From: Ereboglobus sp. PH5-10
GTDB lineage: Bacteria > Verrucomicrobiota > Verrucomicrobiia > Opitutales > Opitutaceae
Reading direction: 5' to 3'
Assembly (NCBI RefSeq): GCF_029504735.1
Contig: NZ_JAQFIP010000001.1
Coordinates: forward strand, 124,001 to 188,000
DNA length: 64,000 nt
Positions 34,946-44,636 of the stretch are shown piece by piece. Under the pieces are notes generated by a model. It had not been told where the DNA came from. It saw only the letters and a list, made by a program, of their open reading frames with translations, and made no database searches. Numbering within the stretch: position 1 is the first letter of the stretch; every line of letters starts with the position of its first letter. The translations under genes and the position numbers were made by a program.

Positions 34946-36118
34946 ATGGCTAAAACATTCGTATTCTCATCCGAGTCCGTTGGCGAGGGGCACCCCGACA
35001 AAGTCGCCGACTATATTTCCGACAGCGTCCTCGACGCCTGTCTCGCCCAGGACAAAACCTCCCGCGTCGCCTGCGAAACCATGGTCAAGTCCAACGTCGT
35101 CATCCTCGCCGGCGAGATCACCACCAAGGCCAGGCTCAACTACGAAACCATTGTCCGCGACGCCATCCGCGAAATCGGCTACACAAACAACGACGACGTC
35201 TTCCACGCCGACACCGTTTTCATCAACAACTACCTCACCAGCCAGTCGCCCGACATCGCCCAGGGCGTCGACAAACGCAAAGCCAAGGGCAAGAAAACCG
35301 CCGAGCAAGGCGCCGGCGACCAAGGCCTCATGTTCGGCTACGCGTGCGACGAGACACCCGAGCTCATGCCGCTCCCCATCATGCTCGCCCACCGCCTCGG
35401 ACGCGAACTCACCAAAATCCGCAAAACCGGCGGCAAAAAATGGGCGTGGCTCCGCCCCGACGCCAAATCGCAAGTCTCCATCCGCTACGAAAACGACCGC
35501 CCCGTCGAAGTCGTCAACGTCGTCATCTCCACGCAGCACACCGCCGACGTCGAGCATGCGCAAATCGAGTCCGCCCTCATCGACAACGTCATCCGCAAAG
35601 TCATCCCCGCCGACCTCCTCAACGGCAACACCCAGTATCTCATCAACCCCACGGGCCGCTTTGTCGTCGGCGGCCCGCAAGGCGACTCCGGCCTCACCGG
35701 ACGCAAAATCATCGTCGATTCCTACGGCGGCTGGGGCCGCCACGGCGGCGGCGCCTTCTCCGGCAAGGACCCCTCGAAAGTTGACCGCTCCGCCGCCTAC
35801 ATGGCGCGCTGGGCCGCCAAAAACATAGTCGCCGCCGGCCTCGCCAAATACGCCGAGCTCCAGCTCGCCTACGCCATCGGCTACCCGCACCCGGTCAGCG
35901 TGTTTGTTGACACCTTCGGCACCGGCAAAGTCGGGGACGAAAAAATCGCCCGCGCCGTCCAAAAAGTCTTCAGCTTCAAACCCGCCGACATCATCAAGCA
36001 ACTCAACCTCCTGCGCCCGATCTACCGCGAGACAACCAACTACGGCCACTTCGGCAAAGCCGGCCTCCCGTGGGAGCAAACCAACAAAACCGCCGCCCTC
36101 CGCGCCGCCGTCAAATAA
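34946..36118 (+). CDS. metK: S-adenosylmethionine synthetase
   Basis: Makes SAM from methionine and ATP. The 390-residue protein from [20 protein letters not shown] has the ATP-binding [15 protein letters not shown] hexapeptide region, [20 protein letters not shown], and [22 protein letters not shown]. Length is normal. A longer upstream frame adds unrelated residues. It lies 100 bp before ahcY on the same strand, so the SAM/SAH cycle genes form a unit. The 274-bp leader was inspected for SAM riboswitch classes and none was convincing. Confidence 0.98.
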   Translation: MAKTFVFSSESVGEGHPDKVADYISDSVLDACLAQDKTSRVACETMVKSNVVILAGEITTKARLNYETIVRDAIREIGYTNNDDVFHADTVFINNYLTSQSPDIAQGVDKRKAKGKKTAEQGAGDQGLMFGYACDETPELMPLPIMLAHRLGRELTKIRKTGGKKWAWLRPDAKSQVSIRYENDRPVEVVNVVISTQHTADVEHAQIESALIDNVIRKVIPADLLNGNTQYLINPTGRFVVGGPQGDSGLTGRKIIVDSYGGWGRHGGGAFSGKDPSKVDRSAAYMARWAAKNIVAAGLAKYAELQLAYAIGYPHPVSVFVDTFGTGKVGDEKIARAVQKVFSFKPADIIKQLNLLRPIYRETTNYGHFGKAGLPWEQTNKTAALRAAVK

Positions 36119-36180
36119 GTGAGTTTTGGATTTGGGGTTGCTCAAGCGTCATCCGGAAATCCTTCGGAGCGGTGGTTCCC

Positions 36181-36212
36181 AATCCAAAATCCAAAATCGA
36201 AAATCCAAAATA
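36181..36212 (+). repeat. Heptamer repeat (CCAAAAT) in front of ahcY
   Basis: Units CCAAAAT, CCAAAAT, CGAAAAT, CCAAAAT plus AAAAATC end 6 bp before the ahcY ATG; no other ribosome-binding sequence is visible. Confidence 0.8.
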
Positions 36213-36218
36213 AAAATC

Positions 36219-37652
36219 ATGTCCAAGCCCGCCTTCTCAATCACGTCCAAGTATCACGTCCGCGACATCGCGCTCGCCCCCTGGGGCCGCAAGGAAATCT
36301 CCGTCGCCGAGCACGAAATGCCCGGCCTCATGGCCATCCGCAAAAAATACGGCGCGTCCGCCAAAAAACCGCTCGCCGGCGTGCGCATCATGGGATCGCT
36401 CCACATGACGATCCAGACGGCCGTGCTCATCGAAACGCTCAAGCACCTCGGAGCCAGCGTTCGCTGGGCCTCGTGCAACATCTTCTCCACGCAAGACCAC
36501 GCCGCCGCCGCCATCGCCAAAAGCGGCGTGCCCGTCTTCGCATGGAAAGGCGAAACCCTCGAGGACTACTGGGACTGCACCCTGCGCGCCATCACCTTCC
36601 CCGGCGGCAAGGGCCCGCAACTCATCGTCGATGACGGCGGCGACGCCACCCTCCTCATCCACAAAGGCTGCGAACTCGAGGAAGGCTCCGACTGGGTCAA
36701 CACTCCCTCCGCCTCGCACGAGGAGCAAGTCATCAAAAACCTCCTCAAGCGCGTTCACAAAACGAACAAAAATTTCTGGCGCCCCATCGCCGCCGAATGG
36801 CGCGGCGTCTCCGAGGAAACCACCACCGGCGTGCACCGCCTCTACCAAATGCTCGACGCGAAAACACTCCGCGTCCCCGCCATCAACGTCAACGACTCGG
36901 TGACCAAGTCCAAGTTCGACAACCTCTACGGCTGCCGCGAATCCCTCGCCGACGGACTCAAGCGCGCCACCGACGTCATGATCGCCGGCAAAGTCGCCTG
37001 CGTGTGCGGCTACGGCGACGTCGGCAAAGGCTGCGCCCACTCCCTGCGCGGCTTCGGCGCGCGCGTCATCGTCACCGAAATCGACCCCATCAACGCCCTC
37101 CAGGCCGCGATGGAAGGCTTCGAGGTCAACACCACCGAAAGCACCCTCGGCACCGCCGACATCTACGTGACGACCACCGGCAACCGCGACGTCATCACGC
37201 TCGAGCACATGAAGCGGATGAAAGACCAGGCCATCGTCTGCAACATCGGCCACTTCGACAACGAAATCCAAGTCAGCCGCCTCTACGCCGAGAAAGGCGT
37301 GAAGCGCATCACCATCAAGCCGCAATACGACCAGTTCGTATTCCCGAATGGACGCAGCATCTATCTCCTCGCCGAAGGCCGCCTCGTGAACCTCGGCTGC
37401 GCGACCGGCCACCCGAGCTTCGTGATGTCAAACAGCTTCACAAACCAGACGCTCGCGCAAATCGACCTCTGGCAAAACCGCGACCGTTACGAAGTCGGAG
37501 TGTATCGCCTGCCGAAGCACCTCGACGAGGAAGTCGCGCGCCTGCACCTGGAAAAAATCGGCGTCAAGCTCACCAAGCTCACCAAGCAACAAGCCGCCTA
37601 CCTCGGCGTCCCGGTGAACGGCCCCTACAAACCGGAGCACTACCGGTATTGA
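36219..37652 (+). CDS. ahcY: Adenosylhomocysteinase
   Basis: Hydrolyses S-adenosylhomocysteine to adenosine and homocysteine with bound NAD+. The 477-residue protein starts [19 protein letters not shown]. It shows [37 protein letters not shown], the NAD-binding [31 protein letters not shown] and the C-terminal PYKPEHYRY. Length matches bacterial forms carrying the extra 40-residue segment. It is followed by an intrinsic terminator. Confidence 0.98.
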   Translation: MSKPAFSITSKYHVRDIALAPWGRKEISVAEHEMPGLMAIRKKYGASAKKPLAGVRIMGSLHMTIQTAVLIETLKHLGASVRWASCNIFSTQDHAAAAIAKSGVPVFAWKGETLEDYWDCTLRAITFPGGKGPQLIVDDGGDATLLIHKGCELEEGSDWVNTPSASHEEQVIKNLLKRVHKTNKNFWRPIAAEWRGVSEETTTGVHRLYQMLDAKTLRVPAINVNDSVTKSKFDNLYGCRESLADGLKRATDVMIAGKVACVCGYGDVGKGCAHSLRGFGARVIVTEIDPINALQAAMEGFEVNTTESTLGTADIYVTTTGNRDVITLEHMKRMKDQAIVCNIGHFDNEIQVSRLYAEKGVKRITIKPQYDQFVFPNGRSIYLLAEGRLVNLGCATGHPSFVMSNSFTNQTLAQIDLWQNRDRYEVGVYRLPKHLDEEVARLHLEKIGVKLTKLTKQQAAYLGVPVNGPYKPEHYRY

Positions 37653-37676
37653 GCACCATCGACTTGAATTAAAACG

Positions 37677-37703
37677 AAAACGCGGGAACTCCCGCGTTTT
37701 TTT
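37677..37703 (+). terminator. Intrinsic terminator after ahcY
   Basis: Stem CGCGGG (37681-37686) / CCCGCG (37691-37696) with an AACT loop, extended by flanking A/T pairs and followed by a run of seven T. Confidence 0.9.
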
Positions 37704-38107
37704 ATTCCCCTTGCCCGGCACTGTATATGCGATCACCGAGCAACCGTGATTTGAATATGCCCGCATGTCCGAACTCGCTGAATCTCGCATCACTTGAAGT
37801 CTAAAACAACCCTTCGCACTTAATACGGAAATAATAAAAATTCAGGTATTTTTTTGCATATCAAAATTTTCCATTACTGTCTCAATTTTTAATGCCACGC
37901 CAGCCCCTCCCTTTGATGTTCGCATGGCCCACATCCCCACAACTCTCACGCGTTTCCCTTACCGGTAATATTTGCAGCCGCAAACGCCATCCGCGCGACT
38001 ATGGGACAAATGGCGCAGGGGCATTTCATGCCAAACCACATCCAATACGCTCCCGCATTTGTCAATTGCCACCCCCTTATCTTTTCAAAGCAAAGAGACC
38101 CGGCCCC
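37704..38107. other. Intergenic stretch without recognised features
   Basis: About 400 bp between two facing terminators. Short open frames here show no protein-like composition. An AT-rich segment around 37830-37890 stands out, but no RNA gene or binding site is recognised. Confidence 0.5.
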
Positions 38108-38109
38108 GC

Positions 38110-38136
38110 AAAAAAACCCCCGGAAAAACCGGGGGC
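38110..38136 (-). terminator. Intrinsic terminator of the AT-hook/HTH gene
   Basis: Read on the minus strand: stem CCCCCGG, TTTTT loop, CCGGGGG, then seven T. It starts 36 bp after the stop codon at 38172. Confidence 0.9.
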
Positions 38137-38171
38137 TTTGTGATTGTTTATAGCAACTGGATGCCAGGATA

Positions 38172-38561
38172 TTAGCGGCGCTTTTTGACGAGGCCGAATT
38201 CCTTCTTGATATTCTGAACGCTCGGGAGCGAGATACCAAGGCTCTTGGCGATTTCGGCGCCAGTCTTGCCATCGGCAACCAGGGCCTTCACTTGATCCTT
38301 CACCTCGGGCGTGATGCGGGCGCGCTTGCCCTTCTTGCCTTTTTTGGCCTTGGGAGCCTTGGCGGCCTTCGCACCCTTGGCGGGACGTCCGGGCTTCTTG
38401 GAGCCGACGGCGCGCTTGAGCGCCTTGATAAAGGAATCAATGTCATTGAATCCATAAGCCGCGGGCAGGCTTGCGAGTTTCCCCTGAATCTTCTGAAACT
38501 TCTCAAGTTCCGCCAGCTTTGCTTTTGTTACTGCAATTTCGTTTTTGATGTCGTTTGCCAT
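38172..38561 (-). CDS. Small H-NS-like DNA-binding protein (coil, AT-hook linker, HTH)
   Basis: A 129-residue basic protein. Residues 1-50 form charged helices (EIAVTKAKLAELEKFQKIQG) like the oligomerisation region of H-NS-type proteins. Residues 53-80 form a Lys/Ala-rich linker with an AT-hook core, KKPGRPAKG. Residues 82-125 form a helix-turn-helix (TPEVKDQVKALVADGKTGAE, then IAKSLGISLPSVQNIKK) similar to resolvase or RNA polymerase sigma-type HTHs. The combination suggests a nucleoid-associated or silencing protein, but no exact family is recognised. The gene is monocistronic with a strong terminator, and its upstream region is AT-rich. Confidence 0.8.
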   Translation of the reverse strand: MANDIKNEIAVTKAKLAELEKFQKIQGKLASLPAAYGFNDIDSFIKALKRAVGSKKPGRPAKGAKAAKAPKAKKGKKGKRARITPEVKDQVKALVADGKTGAEIAKSLGISLPSVQNIKKEFGLVKKRR

Positions 38562-39210
38562 ACGAACGCCAATAGAGTAATATGTTTTTTCTCATGCAAG
38601 CATTATTATCCAATTTATATGCTACTATGCGTTTTTACCGAGCCCCAATAAACAGGCGGGGAGGCATGCGGAAAATCATACTCCGGATTTGTCACAATCT
38701 AAAAAACAACACCCATCCACCCGCATAAGAATTTCGCAATCACTTGTTTTGCAACAAATTGACAAATCATAAAACCCCTCCCGCGCATTATTTTCATCAT
38801 CGAAAACAATGTTCATTTTTCGCCGCCCGGGCGCGGAAGAACATGCCGGAAATGTCGGTTAAAAATACACAATTTTTTCGCAAAACCCACAGTGCGGCGG
38901 GGAAAAAACATACCTTTGGCGCGACACGAAGCCGCGTTCTGCCGCCCGTAATTCTTGGCGGGGCCGGCAAGCGCGCCCAGCCCGCTAACGGCCAAAGCCA
39001 GTCCGCATGCAGTATAGCTTAAGAATATTTTTAGGGGAAAAGCCAATGAAGCCCGTTTAATTTTCCCCGATGGTAGCGGTGTGATGAATAAGTATTGGAA
39101 CACTAAATCCTTTATTTGTCCGAATGATTGTCCGGCAAAAGGCCTGTAAACACACACGGGACGCACGCACGCCCCGTTCGAAACACGTCCTTAAGAAAAT
39201 TCCTTTTGTT

Positions 39211-39480
39211 TTTAGAATGCCACCGAATAGGTCATCATGACGCTGTGCTCGATGATCGGGATTCCGCCGCCGATGGCGCTTTTTTCTTTTCGTTAAATAC
39301 ATCGTTCATATTGAGCTTTATTTTTTGCCGAAGCACCGCGGAGGTCGCCGGCCGGAAAGCGGGATGGTCGTGGCGGGCGGCGTGGTCGATGAACACCGGC
39401 GGCGTTGTGCGCAAGGTCGGCTTGTAAGCGAACTGCGGGGTGCGCAGCCGTTGCGAGTCCTGATAAAAACTTGCTGGCAA
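39211..39480 (-). pseudogene. C-terminal remnant of a TonB-dependent receptor-like outer-membrane protein
   Basis: On the minus strand, RQKIKLNMNDVFNEKK is followed in the next frame by SAIGGGIPIIEHS and VMMTYSVAF, then a stop. Motifs of the form N-V-F-x-E-K near the end and a terminal Phe are typical of TonB-dependent receptor beta-barrels. The frame break falls in an A-rich run (GAAAAGAAAAAAG), and no start or upstream barrel is present. The rest of the 38562-39600 gap shows no other support for genes. It is probably the tail of a deleted receptor gene. Confidence 0.5.
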
Positions 39481-39553
39481 TTAGTAACCGTGCCCCCCCG
39501 CCAGCCCGATGCCCCGGGTCAACATGTCTATGGGTCTTTCTGGCAGGCTCGAA

Positions 39554-39592
39554 TTTCTGCTTTCTTAATTCTTAATTCTTAATTCTTAATTC
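39554..39592 (+). repeat. Heptamer repeat (TTAATTC) in front of cysS
   Basis: After TTCTGCT come four to five perfect units of TTAATTC/TAATTCT, ending 8 bp before the cysS ATG. Confidence 0.85.
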
Positions 39593-39600
39593 ATCCCCTC

Positions 39601-41001
39601 ATGCCTATTCGTCTTCACGACTCGCTCACACGCACCGCGCTTCCGCTCGCGCCCGGCCAGCCCGACGGCGTTTTCCGTTTCTACAACTGCGGCCCCACGG
39701 TTTACGCGCCCGCGCACATCGGCAACTTCCGCACCTTTGTCGTCAACGACCTCATCCGCCGCCTGCTCGAACTCGAATTCGGCGCCGACAAAGTCCGCCA
39801 CGTCCGCAACATCACCGACGTTGACGACAAAACCATCCGCCGCTCGCGCGAGGAAAACCGCACGCTCGCCGAGGTCACCCGCCAGTGGACGGAAAAATTT
39901 CACGCCGACTGCGACGCGCTCAACTGCCTGCGGCCGCACGACGAGCCCCGCGCCACCGACCCGCGCTACATGAGCGAGCAAGTCAACATGATCGACGTGC
40001 TCCTCGAAAAAGGAAACGCCTACGTCGCGCCCGACGGCTCCGTGTATTTCAAAGTCTCCTCCTATCCCGCCTACGGCGCGCTCTCCCGCGTCAAGGAGCG
40101 CGAGCTCAAGCCCGGCTCCGCCCTCGCCGGCAAGCCCGGGGCCTCCGCAGCCGACGCCGACGAAAAGGAGGACGGCTCCGACTTCGCCCTCTGGAAGGCG
40201 CACAAGCCCGAGGACGGCCCCAACCAGTGGCCCGGCCCGCGCAACGCCGCCGCCGGGCGCCCCGGCTGGCACATCGAATGCAGCGCCATGAGCAAGGCGA
40301 TCCTCGGCCCGACCATCGACCTGCACACCGGCGGCGTCGATCTGCTCTTCCCGCATCACGAAAACGAAATCGCGCAAAGCCAGTGCTGCAACGACCGGAC
40401 CTTTTCGCGCCACTGGTATCACAGCGAGCACCTCCTCGTTGACGGCAAAAAAATGAGCAAGTCGCTCGGCAACCTCTACACGCTCGACCAGCTCGCCGCG
40501 ATGGGCCACACGCCGATGGCGCTCCGCTACGCGCTCCTCGCCGGGCATCCGCGCAAACAACTCAACTTCACACTCGACTCGCTCCACGCCGCCGAAAAAG
40601 CGCTCGCCACCTTCCGCGCCTTCGCCGCCGCGCTTCCGCCCTCCGGTGGCGACGACACCGTGCTCGATCCGTTTTTCGCCGCCCTGCACGACGACCTCAA
40701 CACACCCGCCGCCCTCGGCGCGCTCTTCACGCTCGTCAACCGCGGCCCCGCCGAATCGAAACTCGACGCGCCGGTTTTCGCGCGCGCCATGTTCGCCCTC
40801 GGCCTGAAACTCGACGCACCCGTCGCGCCAAAAGCCGAGGCTCCCGCCGATGTGACCGCGCTCGCCGAGCAACGCTGGGCCGCGAAAAAAGCGAAGGATT
40901 TCGCCGCCGCCGACCGCCTCCGCGGAGAAATCGCCGGCAAAGGCTGGACGATGCTCGACGGCAAGGACGGATACAAACTGGAACCGATAAAGGGAGCCTG
41001 A
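39601..41001 (+). CDS. cysS: Cysteinyl-tRNA synthetase
   Basis: Charges tRNA-Cys. The 466-residue class I synthetase shows YNCGPTVYAPAHIGNFRTFV (zinc Cys and HIGH-like motif), GGVDLLFPHHENEIAQS with zinc-binding His, and KMSKSLGN as the KMSKS loop. An Ala/Asp-rich insert (ASAADADEKEDGSD) lies in the connective domain. The C-terminal RWAAKKAKDFAAADRLRGEI is normal for the family. A tandem heptamer repeat occupies its immediate 5' flank. Confidence 0.98.
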   Translation: MPIRLHDSLTRTALPLAPGQPDGVFRFYNCGPTVYAPAHIGNFRTFVVNDLIRRLLELEFGADKVRHVRNITDVDDKTIRRSREENRTLAEVTRQWTEKFHADCDALNCLRPHDEPRATDPRYMSEQVNMIDVLLEKGNAYVAPDGSVYFKVSSYPAYGALSRVKERELKPGSALAGKPGASAADADEKEDGSDFALWKAHKPEDGPNQWPGPRNAAAGRPGWHIECSAMSKAILGPTIDLHTGGVDLLFPHHENEIAQSQCCNDRTFSRHWYHSEHLLVDGKKMSKSLGNLYTLDQLAAMGHTPMALRYALLAGHPRKQLNFTLDSLHAAEKALATFRAFAAALPPSGGDDTVLDPFFAALHDDLNTPAALGALFTLVNRGPAESKLDAPVFARAMFALGLKLDAPVAPKAEAPADVTALAEQRWAAKKAKDFAAADRLRGEIAGKGWTMLDGKDGYKLEPIKGA

Positions 41002-41022
41002 GAAGGTTTTAATAATCCTCAG

Positions 41023-41083
41023 ATGACGCCGATTTTCACAGATGCAAACCTCCGCATCTGTGAAAATCTGTGACATCTGTGGG
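41023..41083. repeat. Inverted and tandem ATCTGTG repeat after cysS
   Basis: GATTTTCACAGATGC (41031-41045) pairs perfectly with GCATCTGTGAAAATC (41054-41068). The right arm continues with two more ATCTGTG units. It could form a hairpin behind cysS but lacks a T-tract. Confidence 0.75.
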
Positions 41084-41299
41084 TTAGCCCTTCTTCTCCG
41101 CCCCGGTTTTCGCCCACTCAATTCACGGGGAGTATTTTTTGCAACGCGATCAGTCGGACGGCCCCACCCTTCCCCGTCCTGCGCCCCGCCGCATTGCAAT
41201 ACTTTCGCATATTGCCCCGTCCGTCCCGCCCAATCTCCGCGCTTGCGCAAAGCTCATTGTTTTTAAAGCTTCTTCCTTTTTACAACGTTCAACCGACCA

Positions 41300-42643
41300 A
41301 TGAAACAACGCACTCTCGCTCGGGAAGTCACCATACAAGGCAAAGCGCTCCACACGGGCGAAGAAGTCACCATGACCATGCGGCCCGCGCCCGCAAACCA
41401 CGGCATCGTCTTCAAGCGCGTCGACCTGCCCGGCAGCCCCGAGCTCCGCCCCCGCGTTGACCAAATCTCCGATCTCGTCCGCGCCACCACCATCCAGGTC
41501 GGCCACGCCAAGCTCCACACCGTCGAGCACATCCTCTCCGCCCTCACCGGCTGCGGCATCGACAACGTCCTCATCGAGATCAACGCCTCCGAACCCCCGA
41601 TCATGGACGGCTCCGCGCGCCCCTTCGTCAACATGATCCTCCAGGCCGAGCCCGTCGAGCAGGACAAGGACCGCGAATACTTCACGCTCGACGCCCCCGT
41701 CTCCGTCTCGCGCGGCAACTCCACCATCATCGCCCTCCCCGCCGACGAACTCAAAATCTCCTGCACCTCGGCCGACGACCGCGGCATCCACACCCAACAC
41801 CTCTCGATCTCGATCGACCCCGACATTTACATGTCGCAGATCGCCGCCGCGCGCACCTTCACCATCTACGAGGACATCGAGGAACTCCTCAAGCTCGGCA
41901 AAATCAAGGGCGGCACCCTCGACTGCGCCGTTGTCATCAAGGGCGACAAAATCCTCTCCAAGGAGGGCCTGCGCTTCAACGACGAGTTCGTGCGCCACAA
42001 GATCCTCGACATCGTCGGCGACATCACGCTCCTCGGCATGCCCCTCAAGGCGCACATCATCGCCACGCGCCCCGGCCACGCCATCAACGCCGACCTCACC
42101 AAGGCCCTCTACGAAAAACTCCTCGAGCGCAAAAAGAAGCCCGCGAAAAAGAAGGCCGCCCGCGCCGACACGCTCCGCCCCAACGAAACCTCGCTCGACA
42201 TCAAGCGCATCCTCGAAATGATGCCGCACCGCTACCCCTTCGTGATGGTTGACCGCGTCATCGAATTCATCGGCGACAACGAGCTCGTCGCCATCAAAAA
42301 CGTCTCCATCAACGAACCCTATTTCCAGGGCCACTATCCCGAGGAGCCCCTCATGCCCGGCGTGCTCCAGCTCGAAGCCATGGCGCAAGCCTCCGGCCTG
42401 CTCCTCCTGCGCGGCATAAGCGTTGACGGGCGCACCCCGTTTTTCATGAGCGCCGACAAGATCAAATTCCGCCGCCCCGTGCGCCCCGGCGACCAGCTCA
42501 CCATCAACGCCAAGCTCACTAAAATCCGCGCCAACAAACTCGCCGTCGCCGAGGCCACCTGCACCGTCGGCGGCAACGTCGTGTCGAGCGCCGAGCTCAT
42601 GTTCACCCTCGTTGACGCCGCCGGAAACATGGGCGGCTCGTGA
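41300..42643 (+). CDS. lpxC/fabZ: Bifunctional UDP-3-O-acyl-GlcNAc deacetylase / (3R)-hydroxyacyl-ACP dehydratase (LpxC-FabZ fusion)
   Basis: A 447-residue fusion. Residues 1 to about 285 are LpxC, the zinc deacetylase that commits UDP-acyl-GlcNAc to lipid [11 protein letters not shown] has zinc His77, and [18 protein letters not shown] has the second His/Asp pair. A Lys-rich linker ([14 protein letters not shown]) joins FabZ, residues about 305-447, with [14 protein letters not shown] (catalytic His) and [16 protein letters not shown] (catalytic Glu). FabZ dehydrates hydroxyacyl-ACP, which competes for the lipid A precursor pool. Such fusions are known from Bacteroidota and related phyla. 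lpxA follows about 470 bp later, after a small membrane gene. Confidence 0.97.
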   Translation: MKQRTLAREVTIQGKALHTGEEVTMTMRPAPANHGIVFKRVDLPGSPELRPRVDQISDLVRATTIQVGHAKLHTVEHILSALTGCGIDNVLIEINASEPPIMDGSARPFVNMILQAEPVEQDKDREYFTLDAPVSVSRGNSTIIALPADELKISCTSADDRGIHTQHLSISIDPDIYMSQIAAARTFTIYEDIEELLKLGKIKGGTLDCAVVIKGDKILSKEGLRFNDEFVRHKILDIVGDITLLGMPLKAHIIATRPGHAINADLTKALYEKLLERKKKPAKKKAARADTLRPNETSLDIKRILEMMPHRYPFVMVDRVIEFIGDNELVAIKNVSINEPYFQGHYPEEPLMPGVLQLEAMAQASGLLLLRGISVDGRTPFFMSADKIKFRRPVRPGDQLTINAKLTKIRANKLAVAEATCTVGGNVVSSAELMFTLVDAAGNMGGS

Positions 42644-42670
42644 CAAATCCAGATTAACCCCCAGCCGAAA

Positions 42671-43045
42671 ATGAAATGCCTATTGAGCAATCTATTTTGC
42701 GCATTCTGGCTATTCGTGCTTTTGTGCCCAAAGGCATTGTTTCGTGCTCTCGAAAGCGCCATACTTCTGCTCATTACCGTGGATGTCGCTTTGCTTGGTA
42801 TGTTGTTTGCTATTTTTTTCGACTGGCGAAAAAAGAAAGCGAGCGGCTTGGTTTTATTATCTCTTACAGTGGTATTGATTTCCCATGTTCTATTGCCGCC
42901 ACTCGAAGGCAGTGTTTTTTATATCGTGGCGGTGGCACCGATTGCAGTTTTCATTGGTTCCAGTTTGGTTTCATTTACTTTGAAGATGAAAGTGCCTCCA
43001 TCGCAGTCAGGGCTGACGCAGAAAAACGACGATTCTGCAATTTAA
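42671..43045 (+). CDS. Small membrane protein of unknown function
   Basis: A 124-residue hydrophobic protein with three or four membrane segments (around 7-24, 30-52, 58-78 and 82-105) and a polar C-terminus. GC content is clearly below that of lpxC and lpxA on either side, and codon use differs, suggesting that it was inserted between the two lipid A genes. No family is recognised. A second overlapping frame in the same DNA is less protein-like. Confidence 0.55.
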   Translation: MKCLLSNLFCAFWLFVLLCPKALFRALESAILLLITVDVALLGMLFAIFFDWRKKKASGLVLLSLTVVLISHVLLPPLEGSVFYIVAVAPIAVFIGSSLVSFTLKMKVPPSQSGLTQKNDDSAI

Positions 43046-43116
43046 TCGTGCAACCATTCGTAACGGCTACCTGACAACGATCAATATTCCGCAATTTCAA
43101 AACTAAATTTTTCCAC

Positions 43117-43905
43117 ATGCCTACTCTCATCCACCCCAGCGCGGTCGTCGAACCCGGCGCGCAACTCGGCGACGGCGTTGAAATCGGTCCCTTTGCCTAC
43201 ATCGGCGCGCAAGTCCGCCTCGGCGACGGCACCCGCGTGCGGCACCACGGCACCGTCGAGGGCAACACGCACCTCGGCAAAAACTGCGACGTCTTCCCCT
43301 ACGCCTACATCGGCGCCAAGACGCAGGACCTCAAATACAAGGGCGGCAACCCCGGCGTGCGCATCGGAGACGGCAACACCTTCCGCGAATTCGTCTCCGT
43401 CCACGGAGGCACCAACGACGGCGAGCACACCATTCTCGGCAACAACAACCTCGTCCTCTGCTACGCGCACATCGCGCACGACTGCGTGCTCGGCAACAAC
43501 ATCATCATGAGCGGCTACGCCGGCCTTGCCGGCCACGTCACGGTCGAGGACCACGTCGTCTTCGGGGCCAACTCCGGCGTGCACCAATTCTGCCGCATCG
43601 GCGCGTATGTCATGCTCGGCGGCTATTCAAAAATCGTGCAGGACATCGCGCCCTTCATGATTGCCGACGGCAACCCCGCGGTCATCCGCACGATCAACAA
43701 AATCGGCCTTGAGCGCAACGGCTTCACGCCCGGGCAAATCGAGCGCGTGAAACAAGCCTACCGCATCCTCTTCCGCGACGGACTGAACCGCACCCAGGCG
43801 ATGGAAAAACTCACCGCCCACGAGCACGCCCAAACCCCCGAGTTCCAGCGCATCATGACCTTCGCCGGAACCAGCGATCGCGGCCTCGCGCCGGGGGCGG
43901 CTTAA
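43117..43905 (+). CDS. lpxA: Acyl-ACP--UDP-N-acetylglucosamine O-acyltransferase
   Basis: First step of lipid A synthesis. The 262-residue protein is a left-handed beta-helix built of hexapeptide repeats (IHPSAVVEPGAQLGDGVEIG, then repeats of the form I-G-x-G-x) with HGGTNDGEHTILGNNNL and the catalytic His in CYAHIAHDCVLGNNI. The C-terminal helical domain follows GLERNGFTPGQIERVKQAYR. Length is normal. It belongs functionally with lpxC-fabZ upstream. Confidence 0.97.
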   Translation: MPTLIHPSAVVEPGAQLGDGVEIGPFAYIGAQVRLGDGTRVRHHGTVEGNTHLGKNCDVFPYAYIGAKTQDLKYKGGNPGVRIGDGNTFREFVSVHGGTNDGEHTILGNNNLVLCYAHIAHDCVLGNNIIMSGYAGLAGHVTVEDHVVFGANSGVHQFCRIGAYVMLGGYSKIVQDIAPFMIADGNPAVIRTINKIGLERNGFTPGQIERVKQAYRILFRDGLNRTQAMEKLTAHEHAQTPEFQRIMTFAGTSDRGLAPGAA

Positions 43906-43994
43906 ACGCCTCCATCAAAAATGGGCTCCAGAATATGAGCCAAAAAACGGCGCGATTATTTTTTCGCAGCCACATGGATCATTAAAAGAACAAC

Positions 43995-44636
43995 ATGCCC
44001 CTCAAACCACAGGCACTCATTTATGAAGTTGATGCTGTGCATGCATCAAAAGTCGAGCGACTGTCCATCAGTATTTCTGCTCCATATGAAGACGGCAAAG
44101 GTGACTGGGCCTGTTTGTTTGAGATTCGTGGAATTAAGGAAATCGAAAAAAAACGAGAGTTCTATGGGGTGGATGCGCTCCAATCCTTGATTCTAAATTT
44201 GTTTCTTCTTCATTCAATTTTTTCGCACCTTCGTAAAAAAGGTTACTCATTTAGATGCGTGAACAGCGGGGAAGAAATTTTTCCCGATGAGATGTTTGAG
44301 CCCTTCACTAAAAGAACTTATATCTATTTTATTAGGGAACCTCAACCGACTCAGCGAAAAACAAGCCTACTCCCACGAAACCCAACTTTATCCGCTTGCC
44401 CTGAATCCGCCGCGCGTTGCTCTTGGGTGAACTTCCATGTCCAAAGCCAGCACCACCAACCAGCCGTTTCTCAAGCGCCGCATCGTCATCACGCGCACGC
44501 AGGCGCAAAACGCCGGGCTCCGCGAAAAACTCGAAAGCCTCGGCGCCGAGGTGCTCGACATCCCGCTCATCACCGTCACCCCGGCCATCGACAAAAACGC
44601 CCTCGTCGAAATCTTCGCCGAACTCGGGAGCTATGA
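43995..44636 (+). CDS. DUF6968-like protein with C-terminus running into hemD
   Basis: The open frame codes 213 residues but only about the first 115 look protein-like: VERLSISISAPYEDGKGDW, FYGVDALQSLILNLFLLHS, then LRKKGYSFRCVNSG. The G-DW-C ... GVDALQSL pattern resembles the DUF6968 family, found in scattered bacterial genomes, with unknown function. From 44437 the frame overlaps hemD by 200 bp and becomes an Arg/His-rich shadow, so the original stop has probably been lost. Low GC supports recent acquisition. Confidence 0.5.
   Translation: MPLKPQALIYEVDAVHASKVERLSISISAPYEDGKGDWACLFEIRGIKEIEKKREFYGVDALQSLILNLFLLHSIFSHLRKKGYSFRCVNSGEEIFPDEMFEPFTKRTYIYFIREPQPTQRKTSLLPRNPTLSACPESAARCSWVNFHVQSQHHQPAVSQAPHRHHAHAGAKRRAPRKTRKPRRRGARHPAHHRHPGHRQKRPRRNLRRTREL

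Noticed and set aside
36119-36218. Possible SAH riboswitch upstream of ahcY
   Set aside because: A GGAGCGGTGG-like stretch is present, but the rest of the SAH core and pseudoknot is missing; most of the region is heptamer repeat.
37892-38143. Plus-strand 83-codon frame between the ahcY terminator and the HTH gene
   Set aside because: Its end runs through the terminator of the opposite gene, and it has no recognisable protein features.
38744-39166. Overlapping short frames on both strands in the gap before cysS
   Set aside because: No coherent domain, no ribosome-binding site and unremarkable composition; only the receptor-like tail at 39211-39480 has motif support.
39554-39592. Heptamer repeats as a CRISPR array
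   Set aside because: Units are 7-8 bp with no spacers and no cas genes nearby.
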